From Clostridia bacterium (GTDB taxonomy: Bacteria > Bacillota_A > Clostridia > Oscillospirales > CAG-272), in assembly GCA_017472105.1 (NCBI GenBank), contig JAFUQY010000005.1, forward strand, positions 1-21,981: a stretch of DNA of 21,981 nucleotides, read 5' to 3'. Of the stretch, positions 15,449-21,981 are shown piece by piece. Made by a program: the position numbers and the translations under genes. Numbering within the stretch: the first letter of the stretch is position 1; the number at the start of each line of letters is the position of its first letter. Below the pieces are notes generated by a model. It had not been told where the DNA came from, made no database searches, and was given only the letters and a program-made list of their open reading frames with translations.

Positions 15449-16207
15449 ATGAGCACATTCGCAAACGATATCCTCAAGGATAAGACCGCCGTTGTCACCG
15501 GTTCCTCCCGCGGCATCGGGCGCGCCATCGCACTGGAGCTTGCCTCCCTCGGCGCAAACATCGCTGTCGTTTACTACGGCGAATCCGAAACCGAACACGC
15601 GAACGAAGTAAAGGCGGAAATCGAAGCGCTCGGCACAAAGGCAGCCATCTACGAATGCAACGTGGGCGACTTTGCCGCAGCCGAAGCTCTCACCAAAGCC
15701 GTCGTCGCTGAATTCGGCGCGATCGATATCCTCGTCAATAATGCCGGCATCACCAGAGACGGCCTCATGCCGCAGATGACCGAAGCGCAGTTCGACGCCG
15801 TCATCAATACCAACCTCAAGGGCACGTTCAATATGCTCCGCCATGTGTCCCGCCAGATGATCCGCAAAAAGAGCGGCCGCATCATCAATATCGCCTCCGT
15901 CGCAGGTCTCATGGGCAACGCGGGTCAGGTCAACTACTCCGCATCCAAGGCAGGCGTCGTCGGCATGACCAAATCCGCCGCAAAGGAACTCGCATCCCGC
16001 GGCATCACCGTCAACGCCATCGCACCCGGTTTCGTCGCAACCGATATGACGAAGGACCTCACCGACTCGCCCCTCATGGCACAGATACCCATGGGCAGAA
16101 TGGCAGCCCCTGACGAAATCGCAGCCCTCGCCGCCTACCTCGCATCTCCCGCAGCCGCCTACATCACCGGCGAAGTCATCCGCATCGACGGCGGACTTGC
16201 AATGTGA
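15449..16207 (+). CDS. fabG: 3-oxoacyl-ACP reductase
   Basis: FabG reduces 3-oxoacyl-ACP to 3-hydroxyacyl-ACP with NADPH. This 252-residue short-chain dehydrogenase has the cofactor motif TGSSRGIG (17-24), NNAG (97-100), the catalytic residues Asn122, Ser150 (NIASVAG), Tyr163 and Lys167 (YSASK), and the C-terminal ITGEVIRIDGGLAM that is typical of FabG. GGAGA lies just upstream inside the end of fabD. The gene is followed by a 336-base gap holding the second copy of the modular repeat, then fabF. Confidence 0.96.
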   Translation: MSTFANDILKDKTAVVTGSSRGIGRAIALELASLGANIAVVYYGESETEHANEVKAEIEALGTKAAIYECNVGDFAAAEALTKAVVAEFGAIDILVNNAGITRDGLMPQMTEAQFDAVINTNLKGTFNMLRHVSRQMIRKKSGRIINIASVAGLMGNAGQVNYSASKAGVVGMTKSAAKELASRGITVNAIAPGFVATDMTKDLTDSPLMAQIPMGRMAAPDEIAALAAYLASPAAAYITGEVIRIDGGLAM

Positions 16208-16223
16208 CGCTGAAATACCCACC

Positions 16224-16448
16224 CCAAAACCCGCGCCGCCGCAGGCTGAGCTTACCGAGGAAATCCAGTGTCACCAACCCTAAAGGAAGATCGCGCCACC
16301 TCAAAACTGCACGGGTATGAATCCCCCGCCCGGCGGAGCCTTGGGTCCAGGGGTCTCCCCTGGTTGCCGAATCAAGAGCCCGGCAACGGAGGGTTCTTGC
16401 GCCGCACGCGCAGTGCATAAAATCACAAAACGCGAAGCGTTTTTACCT
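16224..16448 (+). repeat. Modular structured repeat upstream of fabF (copy 2)
   Basis: This element in the fabG-fabF gap is homologous to 12591-12912. It has one head unit (16234-16260, identical over 27 bases to 12673-12699), the 60-base block (16325-16384) with the CCAGGGG-TCT-CCCCTGG hairpin (16347-16363), and a terminal hairpin AAAACGC-GAA-GCGTTTT (16427-16443) followed by TACCT. The terminal hairpin differs from copy 1 at two stem pairs, and both changes keep pairing (A-U to C-G, G-C to A-U). The rest of the gap (16449-16543) is A/C-rich leader with short CCCAAAATCC repeats and the fabF ribosome binding site. Confidence 0.85.
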
Positions 16449-16543
16449 TATTCCTCAAACAAACAGTTTGAACTATCCCAACCGGCTGTAAGCCAAACCC
16501 AAAATCCCCCAAAATCCCCCACATAAAGGAGTACCAAACCAAG

Positions 16544-17779
16544 ATGGAAAACCGCGTAGTCATCACCGGCATGGGCATCGTGTCCCCCATCGGCTCTGAT
16601 CTCGAAAATTTCCGCGCAAACCTCCTCGCAGGCAAGTGCGGTATTGATACAATCTCCCGCTTTGATACAACCGACCTCAAGGTCAAGGTCGCTGCTGAAG
16701 TCAAGGACTTCGATCCCCTTCAGTATATGGCGAAAATCGACGTGAAGAAGAACGACCTCTATACCCAGTTCGCCATCGGCGCAGCGGCTCAGGCAGTCGA
16801 AATGAGCGGCATCGCAGGAAACGTCGACCCGTTTGAACTCGGCGTGTACTTCGGCTCCGGCATCGGCGGCTTCAATACCTTCGTTGAAGAACGCGACACT
16901 ATGCTGAACCGCGGCCCCGCACGTGTTTCTCCTCACTTCGTTCCCAAAATGATCTCCAATATCGCCGCAGGTCAGATCGCGATCCGCTGCGGCGCAAAGG
17001 GTCCCTGCCTCTCCATCGTTACCGCGTGCGCTACCGGTACCAACGCCATCGGCGAAGCATACCGCGCAGTCAAGCACGGCTACTGTACCGCTGTCATCAC
17101 CGGCGGCGCGGAAGCATCCCTCCATCCGCTCTCCGTTGCGGGCTTCTCCAATATGACCGCGCTCACCACCGAGGCAGATCCCATGAAGGCTTCCATCCCC
17201 TTTGACAAGAACCGCTCCGGTTTCGTCATGGGTGAAGGTGCCGGCGCGCTCGTCATCGAATCGCTTGAGCATGCACAGGCAAGAGGGGCTGTCATCCTCG
17301 CGGAAATCGTCGGCTACGGCTCCACCTGCGATGCCCATCACATCACCGCACCCGATCCCGAAGCCTCCGCATCCGCACGTGCCATCTCCCTCGCCATGAA
17401 GGAAGCCGGATATACCTCCGATGACGTCGTTTACATCAACGCTCACGGCACTTCCACGCCCATGAACGACAAGACCGAAACCAACGCCATCAAAATCGCG
17501 TTCGGTGATGACGCAAAGAAGGTTCACGTAAGCTCCACCAAGTCCATGACCGGTCATATGCTCGGCGCGGCAGGTGCGGCTGAAGCCATCGCGTCCGTCA
17601 TCGCGCTCCAGACCGGCACCATCCCGCCCACCATCCACTACACCACTCCCGACGAAGAATGCGACCTCGATATCACGCCCAATACCGCGGTGCAGGCAGA
17701 TCCCACGCTCGCTCTGTCCACGTCCCTCGGCTTCGGCGGTCACGACGGCTGTCTCGCATTCCGCAAGTGGAACGGCTGA
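16544..17779 (+). CDS. fabF: 3-oxoacyl-ACP synthase II (elongating ketosynthase)
   Basis: FabF extends acyl-ACP by two carbons using malonyl-ACP. The 411-residue thiolase-fold protein shows the Cys-His-His catalytic set: Cys162 in VTACATG, His301 in NAHGTSTP and His338 in KSMTGHMLGAAG, with Lys333 as the conserved helper. The oxyanion/gating loop is GFGGHDG near the C-terminus. The start codon has AAAGGAG 12 bases upstream, a longer spacing than usual, but no alternative in-frame start fits better. Fourteen bases separate it from fabZ. In many streptococcal and clostridial clusters accB lies between these two genes; here it is absent. Confidence 0.97.
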   Translation: MENRVVITGMGIVSPIGSDLENFRANLLAGKCGIDTISRFDTTDLKVKVAAEVKDFDPLQYMAKIDVKKNDLYTQFAIGAAAQAVEMSGIAGNVDPFELGVYFGSGIGGFNTFVEERDTMLNRGPARVSPHFVPKMISNIAAGQIAIRCGAKGPCLSIVTACATGTNAIGEAYRAVKHGYCTAVITGGAEASLHPLSVAGFSNMTALTTEADPMKASIPFDKNRSGFVMGEGAGALVIESLEHAQARGAVILAEIVGYGSTCDAHHITAPDPEASASARAISLAMKEAGYTSDDVVYINAHGTSTPMNDKTETNAIKIAFGDDAKKVHVSSTKSMTGHMLGAAGAAEAIASVIALQTGTIPPTIHYTTPDEECDLDITPNTAVQADPTLALSTSLGFGGHDGCLAFRKWNG

Positions 17780-17793
17780 CCCGGAGAATCGAC

Positions 17794-18228
17794 ATGAACA
17801 AAAAAGAACTTGAAAAGCTCCTGCCCCACCGCGATTCCATGCTCCTCATCGACGAGGCGGAGCTCATTGACGGCAAATCCCACGGCAAAATCCACATCCG
17901 CGGGGACGAATGGTTCCTCGACGGACATTTTCCCGGACATCCCATCGTACCCGGCGTCATCCTCTGTGAAATGCTGGCGCAGTCCGCGTGCTGCTGTCTG
18001 ACCGATATGATGAAGGAAGGAACGCTCACCTTCTTCTCCGGACTGGACAAAGTGCGCTTCAAGAAGCCCGTTCACCCCGGCGACACCATGGAAACCGAAT
18101 GCGAAATCACCCGCTCCCGTCACCCCTTCTATTTCGCCAAGGGCGTAGGTCGCGTGAACGGGGAAATCGCCGTATCCGCTGAATTTTCCTTTGTATTAAC
18201 CGAAAAAGGAGAGGACTCCAATGGCTAA
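17794..18228 (+). CDS. fabZ: 3-hydroxyacyl-ACP dehydratase
   Basis: FabZ removes water from 3-hydroxyacyl-ACP to give trans-2-enoyl-ACP, the FabK substrate. The protein is 144 residues, a hot-dog fold of normal family length. It has the start LLPHRDSMLLID and the active-site helix region HFPGHPIVPGVILCEMLAQ with catalytic His45 and Glu59. The ATG at 17794 follows GGAGA; an open frame continues upstream into fabF but is not protein-like. Its end overlaps accD by eight bases, so the two are coupled. accC, often found between fabZ and accD, is not here. Confidence 0.96.
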   Translation: MNKKELEKLLPHRDSMLLIDEAELIDGKSHGKIHIRGDEWFLDGHFPGHPIVPGVILCEMLAQSACCCLTDMMKEGTLTFFSGLDKVRFKKPVHPGDTMETECEITRSRHPFYFAKGVGRVNGEIAVSAEFSFVLTEKGEDSNG

Positions 18229-19006
18229 TTCCATGTCAAAATGCAAGCACTGCGGTGCCGAAACCCTGAACTCCGTTCTCGCGGCGAATCATCAGGTTTG
18301 TCAGGCATGCGGCGGCTATTTCCGGATGTCCGCGCGTGAAAGAATCGCGTCCGTCTGCGACAAGGGCTCCTTTGAGGAACACGACGCATCCATGATCAGC
18401 GATGACGTGCTCCGCTTCCCCGAATACGCCGACAAACTGAAGAAATCCAAGGAATCCTCCGGCGAAAACGACGCTGTCATCACCGGTACCGCATCCATCG
18501 GCGGCAATCCCTGCTGCATCTTCGTCATGGAATCCGCTTTCATGATGGCGAGCATGGGTACCGTCGTCGGCGAAAAAATCACCCGCATCTTTGAGTACGC
18601 GACCGAAAATCAGCTTCCCGTCATCGGCTGGATCTGCTCCGGCGGCGCGAGAATGCAGGAAGGCGTGCTCTCCCTGATGCAGATGGCGAAGGTCAGTGCG
18701 GCAGTACGCTGGCACAGCAACGCGGGACTCTTCTACCTCGCGATTCTCACCGACCCGACAACCGGCGGTGTGACGGCATCCTTTGCCATGGAAGGCGACA
18801 TCATCGCTGCCGAACCCGGTGCCCTCATCGGATTTGCAGGTCAGCGCGTCATCGAACAGACCACCGGTCAGAATCTCCCCGAAGGCTTCCAGCGCGCCGA
18901 ATTCCAGCTCGAGCACGGCTTCTGCGACATGCTCATCCCGCGCCGTGATGCCGCAAAGATCATCGCAAATCTCCTCAAAATTCACACCCGGAGGGTCAGA
19001 GCATGA
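18221..19006 (+). CDS. accD: Acetyl-CoA carboxylase carboxyltransferase, beta subunit
   Basis: AccD forms, with AccA, the carboxyltransferase that moves the carboxyl group from carboxybiotin to acetyl-CoA, giving malonyl-CoA. The 261-residue protein has an N-terminal four-cysteine zinc ribbon (Cys8, Cys11, Cys27, Cys30) and the crotonase-like core with GTASIGG, CSGGARMQEG and TTGGVTASFAM. It overlaps fabZ by eight bases and accA by four (ATGA at 19003-19006). GGAGAGG lies before the start. An internal ATG at 18233 is possible but lacks its own good ribosome binding site. It needs the biotin carboxylase and biotin carrier protein, which are not in this window. Confidence 0.96.
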   Translation: MANSMSKCKHCGAETLNSVLAANHQVCQACGGYFRMSARERIASVCDKGSFEEHDASMISDDVLRFPEYADKLKKSKESSGENDAVITGTASIGGNPCCIFVMESAFMMASMGTVVGEKITRIFEYATENQLPVIGWICSGGARMQEGVLSLMQMAKVSAAVRWHSNAGLFYLAILTDPTTGGVTASFAMEGDIIAAEPGALIGFAGQRVIEQTTGQNLPEGFQRAEFQLEHGFCDMLIPRRDAAKIIANLLKIHTRRVRA

Positions 19007-19782
19007 GTGCATACGAAAAGGTAATGCTTGCCCGCGCGGCGGATCGTCAGATGGGCAGCTTCTATATCAACCACATCATCGAAAACTTCACCGAGCTTCA
19101 CGGCGACCGCTCCTTCGGGGATGACGGTGCCATTGTGGGCGGTGTGGGATTCCTCGGCGGCATGCCCGTGACCTGCATCACCATGAAGCGCGGCGACTCC
19201 CTTGACGAGAGAATCAAGCGCAACTTCGGCTGTCCCTCCCCGGAAGGCTACCGCAAGGCGCTCCGTCTCATGCGTCAGGCGGAAAAGTTCGGCAGACCCA
19301 TCATCTGTTTCGTCGGAAGCCCCGGAGCCTACTGCGGCATCACAGCCGAAGAGCGCGGTCAGGGTCAGGCGATTGCGGAAAATCTCTGGGAAATGTGCGC
19401 CCTCAAGGTGCCGATTGTCACCGTTGTCTGCGGCGAAGGCGGTTCCGGCGGTGCGCTTGCCCTCAGTGTCTGCGACCGTATGCTGATGCTGGAAAACGCA
19501 GTTTACTCCGTCATCTCGCCCGAAGGATGCGCATCCATTCTCTGGAAGGACTCCGGCAAGGCAAAGGAAGCGGCGGAAGTGCTCCGTCTGACTGCGGATG
19601 ACCTGTACAAAATGGGCATCGCGGACGAAGTGATTCCGGAAACCTACCGCACCCCCGAGGAAATCGCGGCAATTCTGAAAAAGAAGATCACGCTGGAATT
19701 AAAGCGTCTCACCGCCATCTCCACGCCCCGCCTTCTCGCATCCCGCTACACCAAATTCCGCCAGATCGGCGCGAAGGCGTAA
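19003..19782 (+). CDS. accA: Acetyl-CoA carboxylase carboxyltransferase, alpha subunit
   Basis: AccA is the partner of AccD in the carboxyltransferase. At 259 residues it is of the short Gram-positive type, lacking the N-terminal extension of the enterobacterial protein. Family motifs are FTELHGDRSFGDD near the start, a GCPSPEGYRKALRLM helix, VGSPGAYCGITAEERGQGQAIAENL, and GEGGSGGALALSVCDRMLMLENAVYSVISPEGCASILWKD, split here only for description. It starts within the accD stop codon (ATGA). It is the last gene of the fatty-acid cluster and is followed by an intrinsic terminator. Confidence 0.96.
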   Translation: MSAYEKVMLARAADRQMGSFYINHIIENFTELHGDRSFGDDGAIVGGVGFLGGMPVTCITMKRGDSLDERIKRNFGCPSPEGYRKALRLMRQAEKFGRPIICFVGSPGAYCGITAEERGQGQAIAENLWEMCALKVPIVTVVCGEGGSGGALALSVCDRMLMLENAVYSVISPEGCASILWKDSGKAKEAAEVLRLTADDLYKMGIADEVIPETYRTPEEIAAILKKKITLELKRLTAISTPRLLASRYTKFRQIGAKA

Positions 19783-19790
19783 AACCGAAC

Positions 19791-19836
19791 ATGCATCCCG
19801 GCTGATACGGCTTGTCCGTCACGGTCGGGATTTTTT
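19791..19836 (+). terminator. Intrinsic terminator after accA
   Basis: ATCCCG (19795-19800) pairs with CGGGAT (19826-19831), with an inner ACGG/CCGT pair, and is followed by six T residues (19831-19836). Outer words ATGCAT and CATGCATG flank it. It lies about ten bases after the accA stop codon. Confidence 0.8.
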
Positions 19837-19875
19837 CATGCATGGTTCGCCTGCGGTGTTTTTATGCCACGATTT

Positions 19876-19931
19876 TTAACAGATTTTGTTAACGATTGTA
19901 TCTGGCACGCTTGCGGATTCTGTGGTAGAAT
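19876..19931 (+). promoter_or_regulatory. Dyad and weak promoter upstream of the XRE-AbrB regulator
   Basis: The perfect dyad TTAACA-N5-TGTTAA (19876-19892) lies just before a probable promoter with TGGCAC (19903-19908), a 17-base spacer and TAGAAT (19926-19931). The start codon is 30 bases after the -10 box. The dyad is a plausible operator, perhaps for the downstream regulator itself, but this is inference. Confidence 0.45.
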
Positions 19932-19961
19932 AAAGGCAGAAACCAACCCACGGAGGTACAC

Positions 19962-20375
19962 ATGTTCCACGAAAAACTGCTCGCTCTGCGGAAGAAGCAC
20001 GCGTGGTCGCAGGAGACGCTTGCCGAAAAGCTCGGTGTGTCCCGGCAGACGGTCGCGAAATGGGAATCCGGCGAGAGCGTACCCGATCTGACCATGGCGT
20101 CGGCGATTTCTGCCCTCTTCGGCGTCTCCCTCGATTCCCTCTCCGGCAGAACCGGGGTCACACCTGTGGGAAAATACGCCTTCGGTGCCGTGAAGCTCGG
20201 TGAGCGCGGTCAGCTCGTCCTGCCGAAAAAGTGCCGCGAAATCTTCGGTCTGGAGGCAGGTGACCTCATCATGGTGCTCGGCGACGTCGAACGCGGCATC
20301 GCGATGATGAAGGTCACGCCGGAAATGTTCCGCGTATTCGACGACGACGGGCTCCCCGGGGAGGACGAAGTATGA
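19962..20375 (+). CDS. XRE helix-turn-helix / AbrB-type fusion regulator
   Basis: This 137-residue protein joins two DNA-binding modules. Residues about 3-60 form a Cro/C1 helix-turn-helix (LLALRKKHAWSQETLAEKLG, then VSRQTVAKWESGESVPD). Residues about 72-117 form a SpoVT/AbrB swapped-hairpin domain (AVKLGERGQLVLPKKCREIF and LEAGDLIMVLGD). The combination is known from clostridial regulators that sit next to ABC exporters. It has GGAGG five bases before the start. Its stop overlaps the ATPase start as ATGA (20372-20375), so it is co-translated with the transporter and most likely controls it, perhaps by autorepression at the dyad upstream. The ligand or signal is unknown; no sensor domain is present. 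Confidence 0.9.
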   Translation: MFHEKLLALRKKHAWSQETLAEKLGVSRQTVAKWESGESVPDLTMASAISALFGVSLDSLSGRTGVTPVGKYAFGAVKLGERGQLVLPKKCREIFGLEAGDLIMVLGDVERGIAMMKVTPEMFRVFDDDGLPGEDEV

Positions 20376-21100
20376 ATGAACGGATTTCTCTGACCGTGCG
20401 GAGTCTGACAAAATCCTTCGGCGGCGTAAAAGTCGTGGATGATCTCAGCTTTGACGTGCCGTCCGGCAGTGTTTTCTCCCTCCTCGGCGTGAACGGAGCC
20501 GGAAAAACCACCGCCATCCGCATGCTCACCGGACTTCTCACCCCGGACAGCGGCACGGCATTCCTCGCCTCGCATCCGATGGGATCAGACGCCGCCGCGC
20601 GCATCATCGGACTGTCCCCGCAGGAAACCTCGACCGCGCCCAACCTCACCGTGGCGGAAAACCTCATCATGACCGCGTCCGTCTACGGCATGGACTCTCC
20701 GGAATCGCGCGCGGCGGAGATCATGGAGCGGCTTTCCCTGACCGATCACCGGGACAAGCGCTCGAAGCATCTCTCGGGAGGTCTGCGCCGCCGTCTTTCC
20801 ATCGCGATGGGAATCATCCACGAGCCGGAAATCCTCTTTCTCGATGAGCCGACCCTCGGGCTTGACGTTCTCGCGCGCCGGGAGCTGTGGTCCCTCGTGA
20901 ACGAACTGCGGCAGTCAATGACAATTCTTCTGACCACGCACTACATGGAAGAAGCCGAAGCCCTCTCCGATACCATCGCCGTCATGGATCACGGGCATCT
21001 TCTCGCCTGCGGAACCATGGAGGAACTGCGTCAGCTGACCGGACTGGTCTCACTCGAGGACATTTTCGTCTCCCTCGCGCAGAAAGGCGGTGTAAGATGA
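20372..21100 (+). CDS. ABC transporter ATP-binding protein (exporter type)
   Basis: This 242-residue cytoplasmic ATPase energises the adjacent permease. Visible are Walker A GVNGAGKT (39-46), the Q-loop Gln84 in LSPQE, the signature LSGGL (134-138), Walker B ILFLDEP with Glu159, and the switch His190 in LLTTHYMEEAEALSD. The THYMEEAE and DHGHLLACGT segments are typical of the ABC-2/drug-resistance (DrrA-like, CcmA) group. Its start overlaps the regulator gene and its stop overlaps the permease start (ATGA at 21097-21100). Substrate is unknown; toxins, drugs or a peptide are the usual options for this layout. Confidence 0.94.
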   Translation: MNERISLTVRSLTKSFGGVKVVDDLSFDVPSGSVFSLLGVNGAGKTTAIRMLTGLLTPDSGTAFLASHPMGSDAAARIIGLSPQETSTAPNLTVAENLIMTASVYGMDSPESRAAEIMERLSLTDHRDKRSKHLSGGLRRRLSIAMGIIHEPEILFLDEPTLGLDVLARRELWSLVNELRQSMTILLTTHYMEEAEALSDTIAVMDHGHLLACGTMEELRQLTGLVSLEDIFVSLAQKGGVR

Positions 21101-21858
21101 ACACAAAACGCATTCTCACCTACGCACACCGCGTGACACTGGAGCTGCTCCGCGATCCGCTGTCGTATGTGTTTGCGCTCGGATTTCCGCTCGTGATGCT
21201 CGGCGTGATGACCCTCGTGAACGCGTCGATTCCACCCGAAGCGGCAATGGATATCTTCACCCTGCCCGCGCTCACTCCAGCCGTGTGGATTTTCGGGCTT
21301 ACGTTCCTTATGCTCTTCACCGCACAGCTTCTTGCGAAGGACAGAAGCGAAGCGTTCCTCATCCGGCTGTATCTCTCCCCGATGACGTCGGCGGATTTTC
21401 TCATCGGGTACCTCCTGCCGAGTGCGTTTCTCGCAATTTTTCAGGGCGGAATCACGTTCGCGGCAGGTGCCGTCATCGGACTTTTCACCGGCGAGGTGCT
21501 GTCCCTCATCGGCATTTTCCGCTCGCTCGTGCTGTCCGTTCCGGCGATTCTGCTGTTCCTCTCCCTCGGACTCGTCTTCGGCAGTGTTCTCAGCGACCGC
21601 GCGGCTCCGGGCATCTCGTCCGTTGTGATCTCGGCGTCGTCCCTTCTCGGCGGCATCTGGATGGACGTGGAAATGATGGGCGGCGTCTGGCTCAAGCTCT
21701 GCCGTGTCCTCCCGTTCTACCACGCAGTCAGGCTCGCGCGGGCAGGCGTATCGGGAGAATTGGACGGAATCCCGCTCAGTCTCGCCGTGGTTTTCGGATA
21801 TGCGGCATTGCTGTTCGTGCTTGCGGCAGTCCTCTTCGGCAGACAGCGCAGGAAATAA
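21097..21858 (+). CDS. ABC-2 type transporter permease
   Basis: This 253-residue membrane protein has about six hydrophobic segments (near residues 22-42, 58-78, 102-130, 134-158, 166-186 and 228-248) and the ABC-2 pattern of a long C-terminal half with FGSVLSDRAAPGISSVVISASSLLGG. The ATG at 21097 overlaps the ATPase stop; the frame is open further upstream but only as a shadow of the ATPase gene. With the ATPase it should form an exporter in the plasma membrane, with each protein as a homodimer. A terminator follows directly. The substrate cannot be deduced. Confidence 0.92.
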   Translation: MNTKRILTYAHRVTLELLRDPLSYVFALGFPLVMLGVMTLVNASIPPEAAMDIFTLPALTPAVWIFGLTFLMLFTAQLLAKDRSEAFLIRLYLSPMTSADFLIGYLLPSAFLAIFQGGITFAAGAVIGLFTGEVLSLIGIFRSLVLSVPAILLFLSLGLVFGSVLSDRAAPGISSVVISASSLLGGIWMDVEMMGGVWLKLCRVLPFYHAVRLARAGVSGELDGIPLSLAVVFGYAALLFVLAAVLFGRQRRK

Positions 21859-21862
21859 AGAT

Positions 21863-21909
21863 AAAACGGTTCGATCCCATGGTAATTCATGGCAAATCGA
21901 GCCGTTTTT
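21863..21909. terminator. Bidirectional intrinsic terminator
   Basis: AAAACGGTTCGAT (21863-21875) pairs with ATCGAGCCGTTTT (21896-21908) with one G-U pair, and a CCAT/ATGG pair continues inside. T residues follow on the plus strand and the A-rich left arm gives a T run on the minus strand. It lies between two converging genes and may serve both. Confidence 0.85.
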
Positions 21910-21918
21910 GGTATTGAA

Positions 21919-21981
21919 TTAAGCATCCGCCCATGTGAACCCCGACGAGAGCAGGCGCACGCACTCCTTCGACACCAGCAG
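21919..21981 (-). CDS. Partial gene, C-terminal 20 residues only
   Basis: Reading leftward from the window edge gives LLVSKECVRLLSSGFTWADA and then TAA at 21919-21921. The frame is open throughout and ends ten bases from the bidirectional terminator, which supports a real gene converging on the transporter operon. The piece is too short to assign to a family. Confidence 0.5.
   Translation of the reverse strand: MLVSKECVRLLSSGFTWADA

Noticed and set aside
19903..19915. Sigma-54 promoter (TGGCACGCTTGC)
   Set aside because: The two boxes are too close together for the -24/-12 spacing. A sigma-A promoter with TGGCAC, 17 bases and TAGAAT fits better.
20887..21096. N-terminal extension of the permease
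   Set aside because: It is a frame-shifted shadow of the ATPase gene. The ATG at 21097 gives the usual ABC-2 permease start with an ATGA overlap.

Overview
The window looks like a chromosomal segment of a GC-rich anaerobic Firmicute of the class Clostridia, probably a gut or rumen lineage of the Oscillospiraceae/Ruminococcaceae type. The reasons are the Gram-positive FabK-type fatty-acid synthesis cluster with short separate AccD and AccA subunits, strong AGGAGG ribosome binding sites, lipoprotein and Sec signals without an outer-membrane context, a dockerin-like module in a large subtilase, and abundant short palindromic intergenic repeats. This taxonomic placement is inference; no rRNA or marker gene is present.

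Layout. (1) 1-109, minus: N-terminus of a serine beta-lactamase-like hydrolase. (2) 259-4289, minus: an L-arabinose utilisation pair, araA then an FGGY sugar kinase, transcribed from a near-consensus promoter at 4335-4363. araA carries an in-frame TAA at codon 107. The kinase stop codon abuts a 46-bp tandem repeat array, and the 805-bp gap between the two genes is filled with duplicated and palindromic repeats. (3) 4457-4768: a repeat-bounded non-coding stretch. (4) 4887-11280, plus: promoter, an 1852-residue secreted subtilase with PA, dockerin-like, Ig-like and Cys-rich modules, a 227-residue lipoprotein, then a terminator. (5) 11369-19836, plus: the type II fatty-acid synthesis and malonyl-CoA cluster fabH-acpP-fabK-fabD-fabG-fabF-fabZ-accD-accA, with its own promoter, a dyad in the leader, and a terminator after accA. 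(6) 19876-21909, plus: an XRE-AbrB fusion regulator overlapping an ABC ATPase, which overlaps an ABC-2 permease, followed by a terminator. (7) 21919-21981, minus: last 20 codons of a converging gene.

The fatty-acid genes form a near-complete elongation system. AccA/AccD supply the carboxyltransferase, FabD loads malonyl onto ACP, FabH starts chains, FabF extends them, and FabG, FabZ and FabK complete each cycle. Missing are accB and accC (biotin carrier and biotin carboxylase), which usually sit in such clusters next to fabZ, and any fabT- or fapR-type regulator. Gene junctions are tight or overlapping except for three gaps of 336-500 bp, and each of these three is occupied by structured repeats. 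Two of them, upstream of acpP and of fabF, are homologous copies of one element and share a terminal hairpin with two covarying base pairs. The third, upstream of fabD, is a nested inverted repeat of 273 bp.

No clearly new defence or biosynthetic system is visible. The most noteworthy signals are the repeat elements in the fab cluster, the nonsense codon in araA, the tandem array at the kinase stop, and the module composition of the giant protease.
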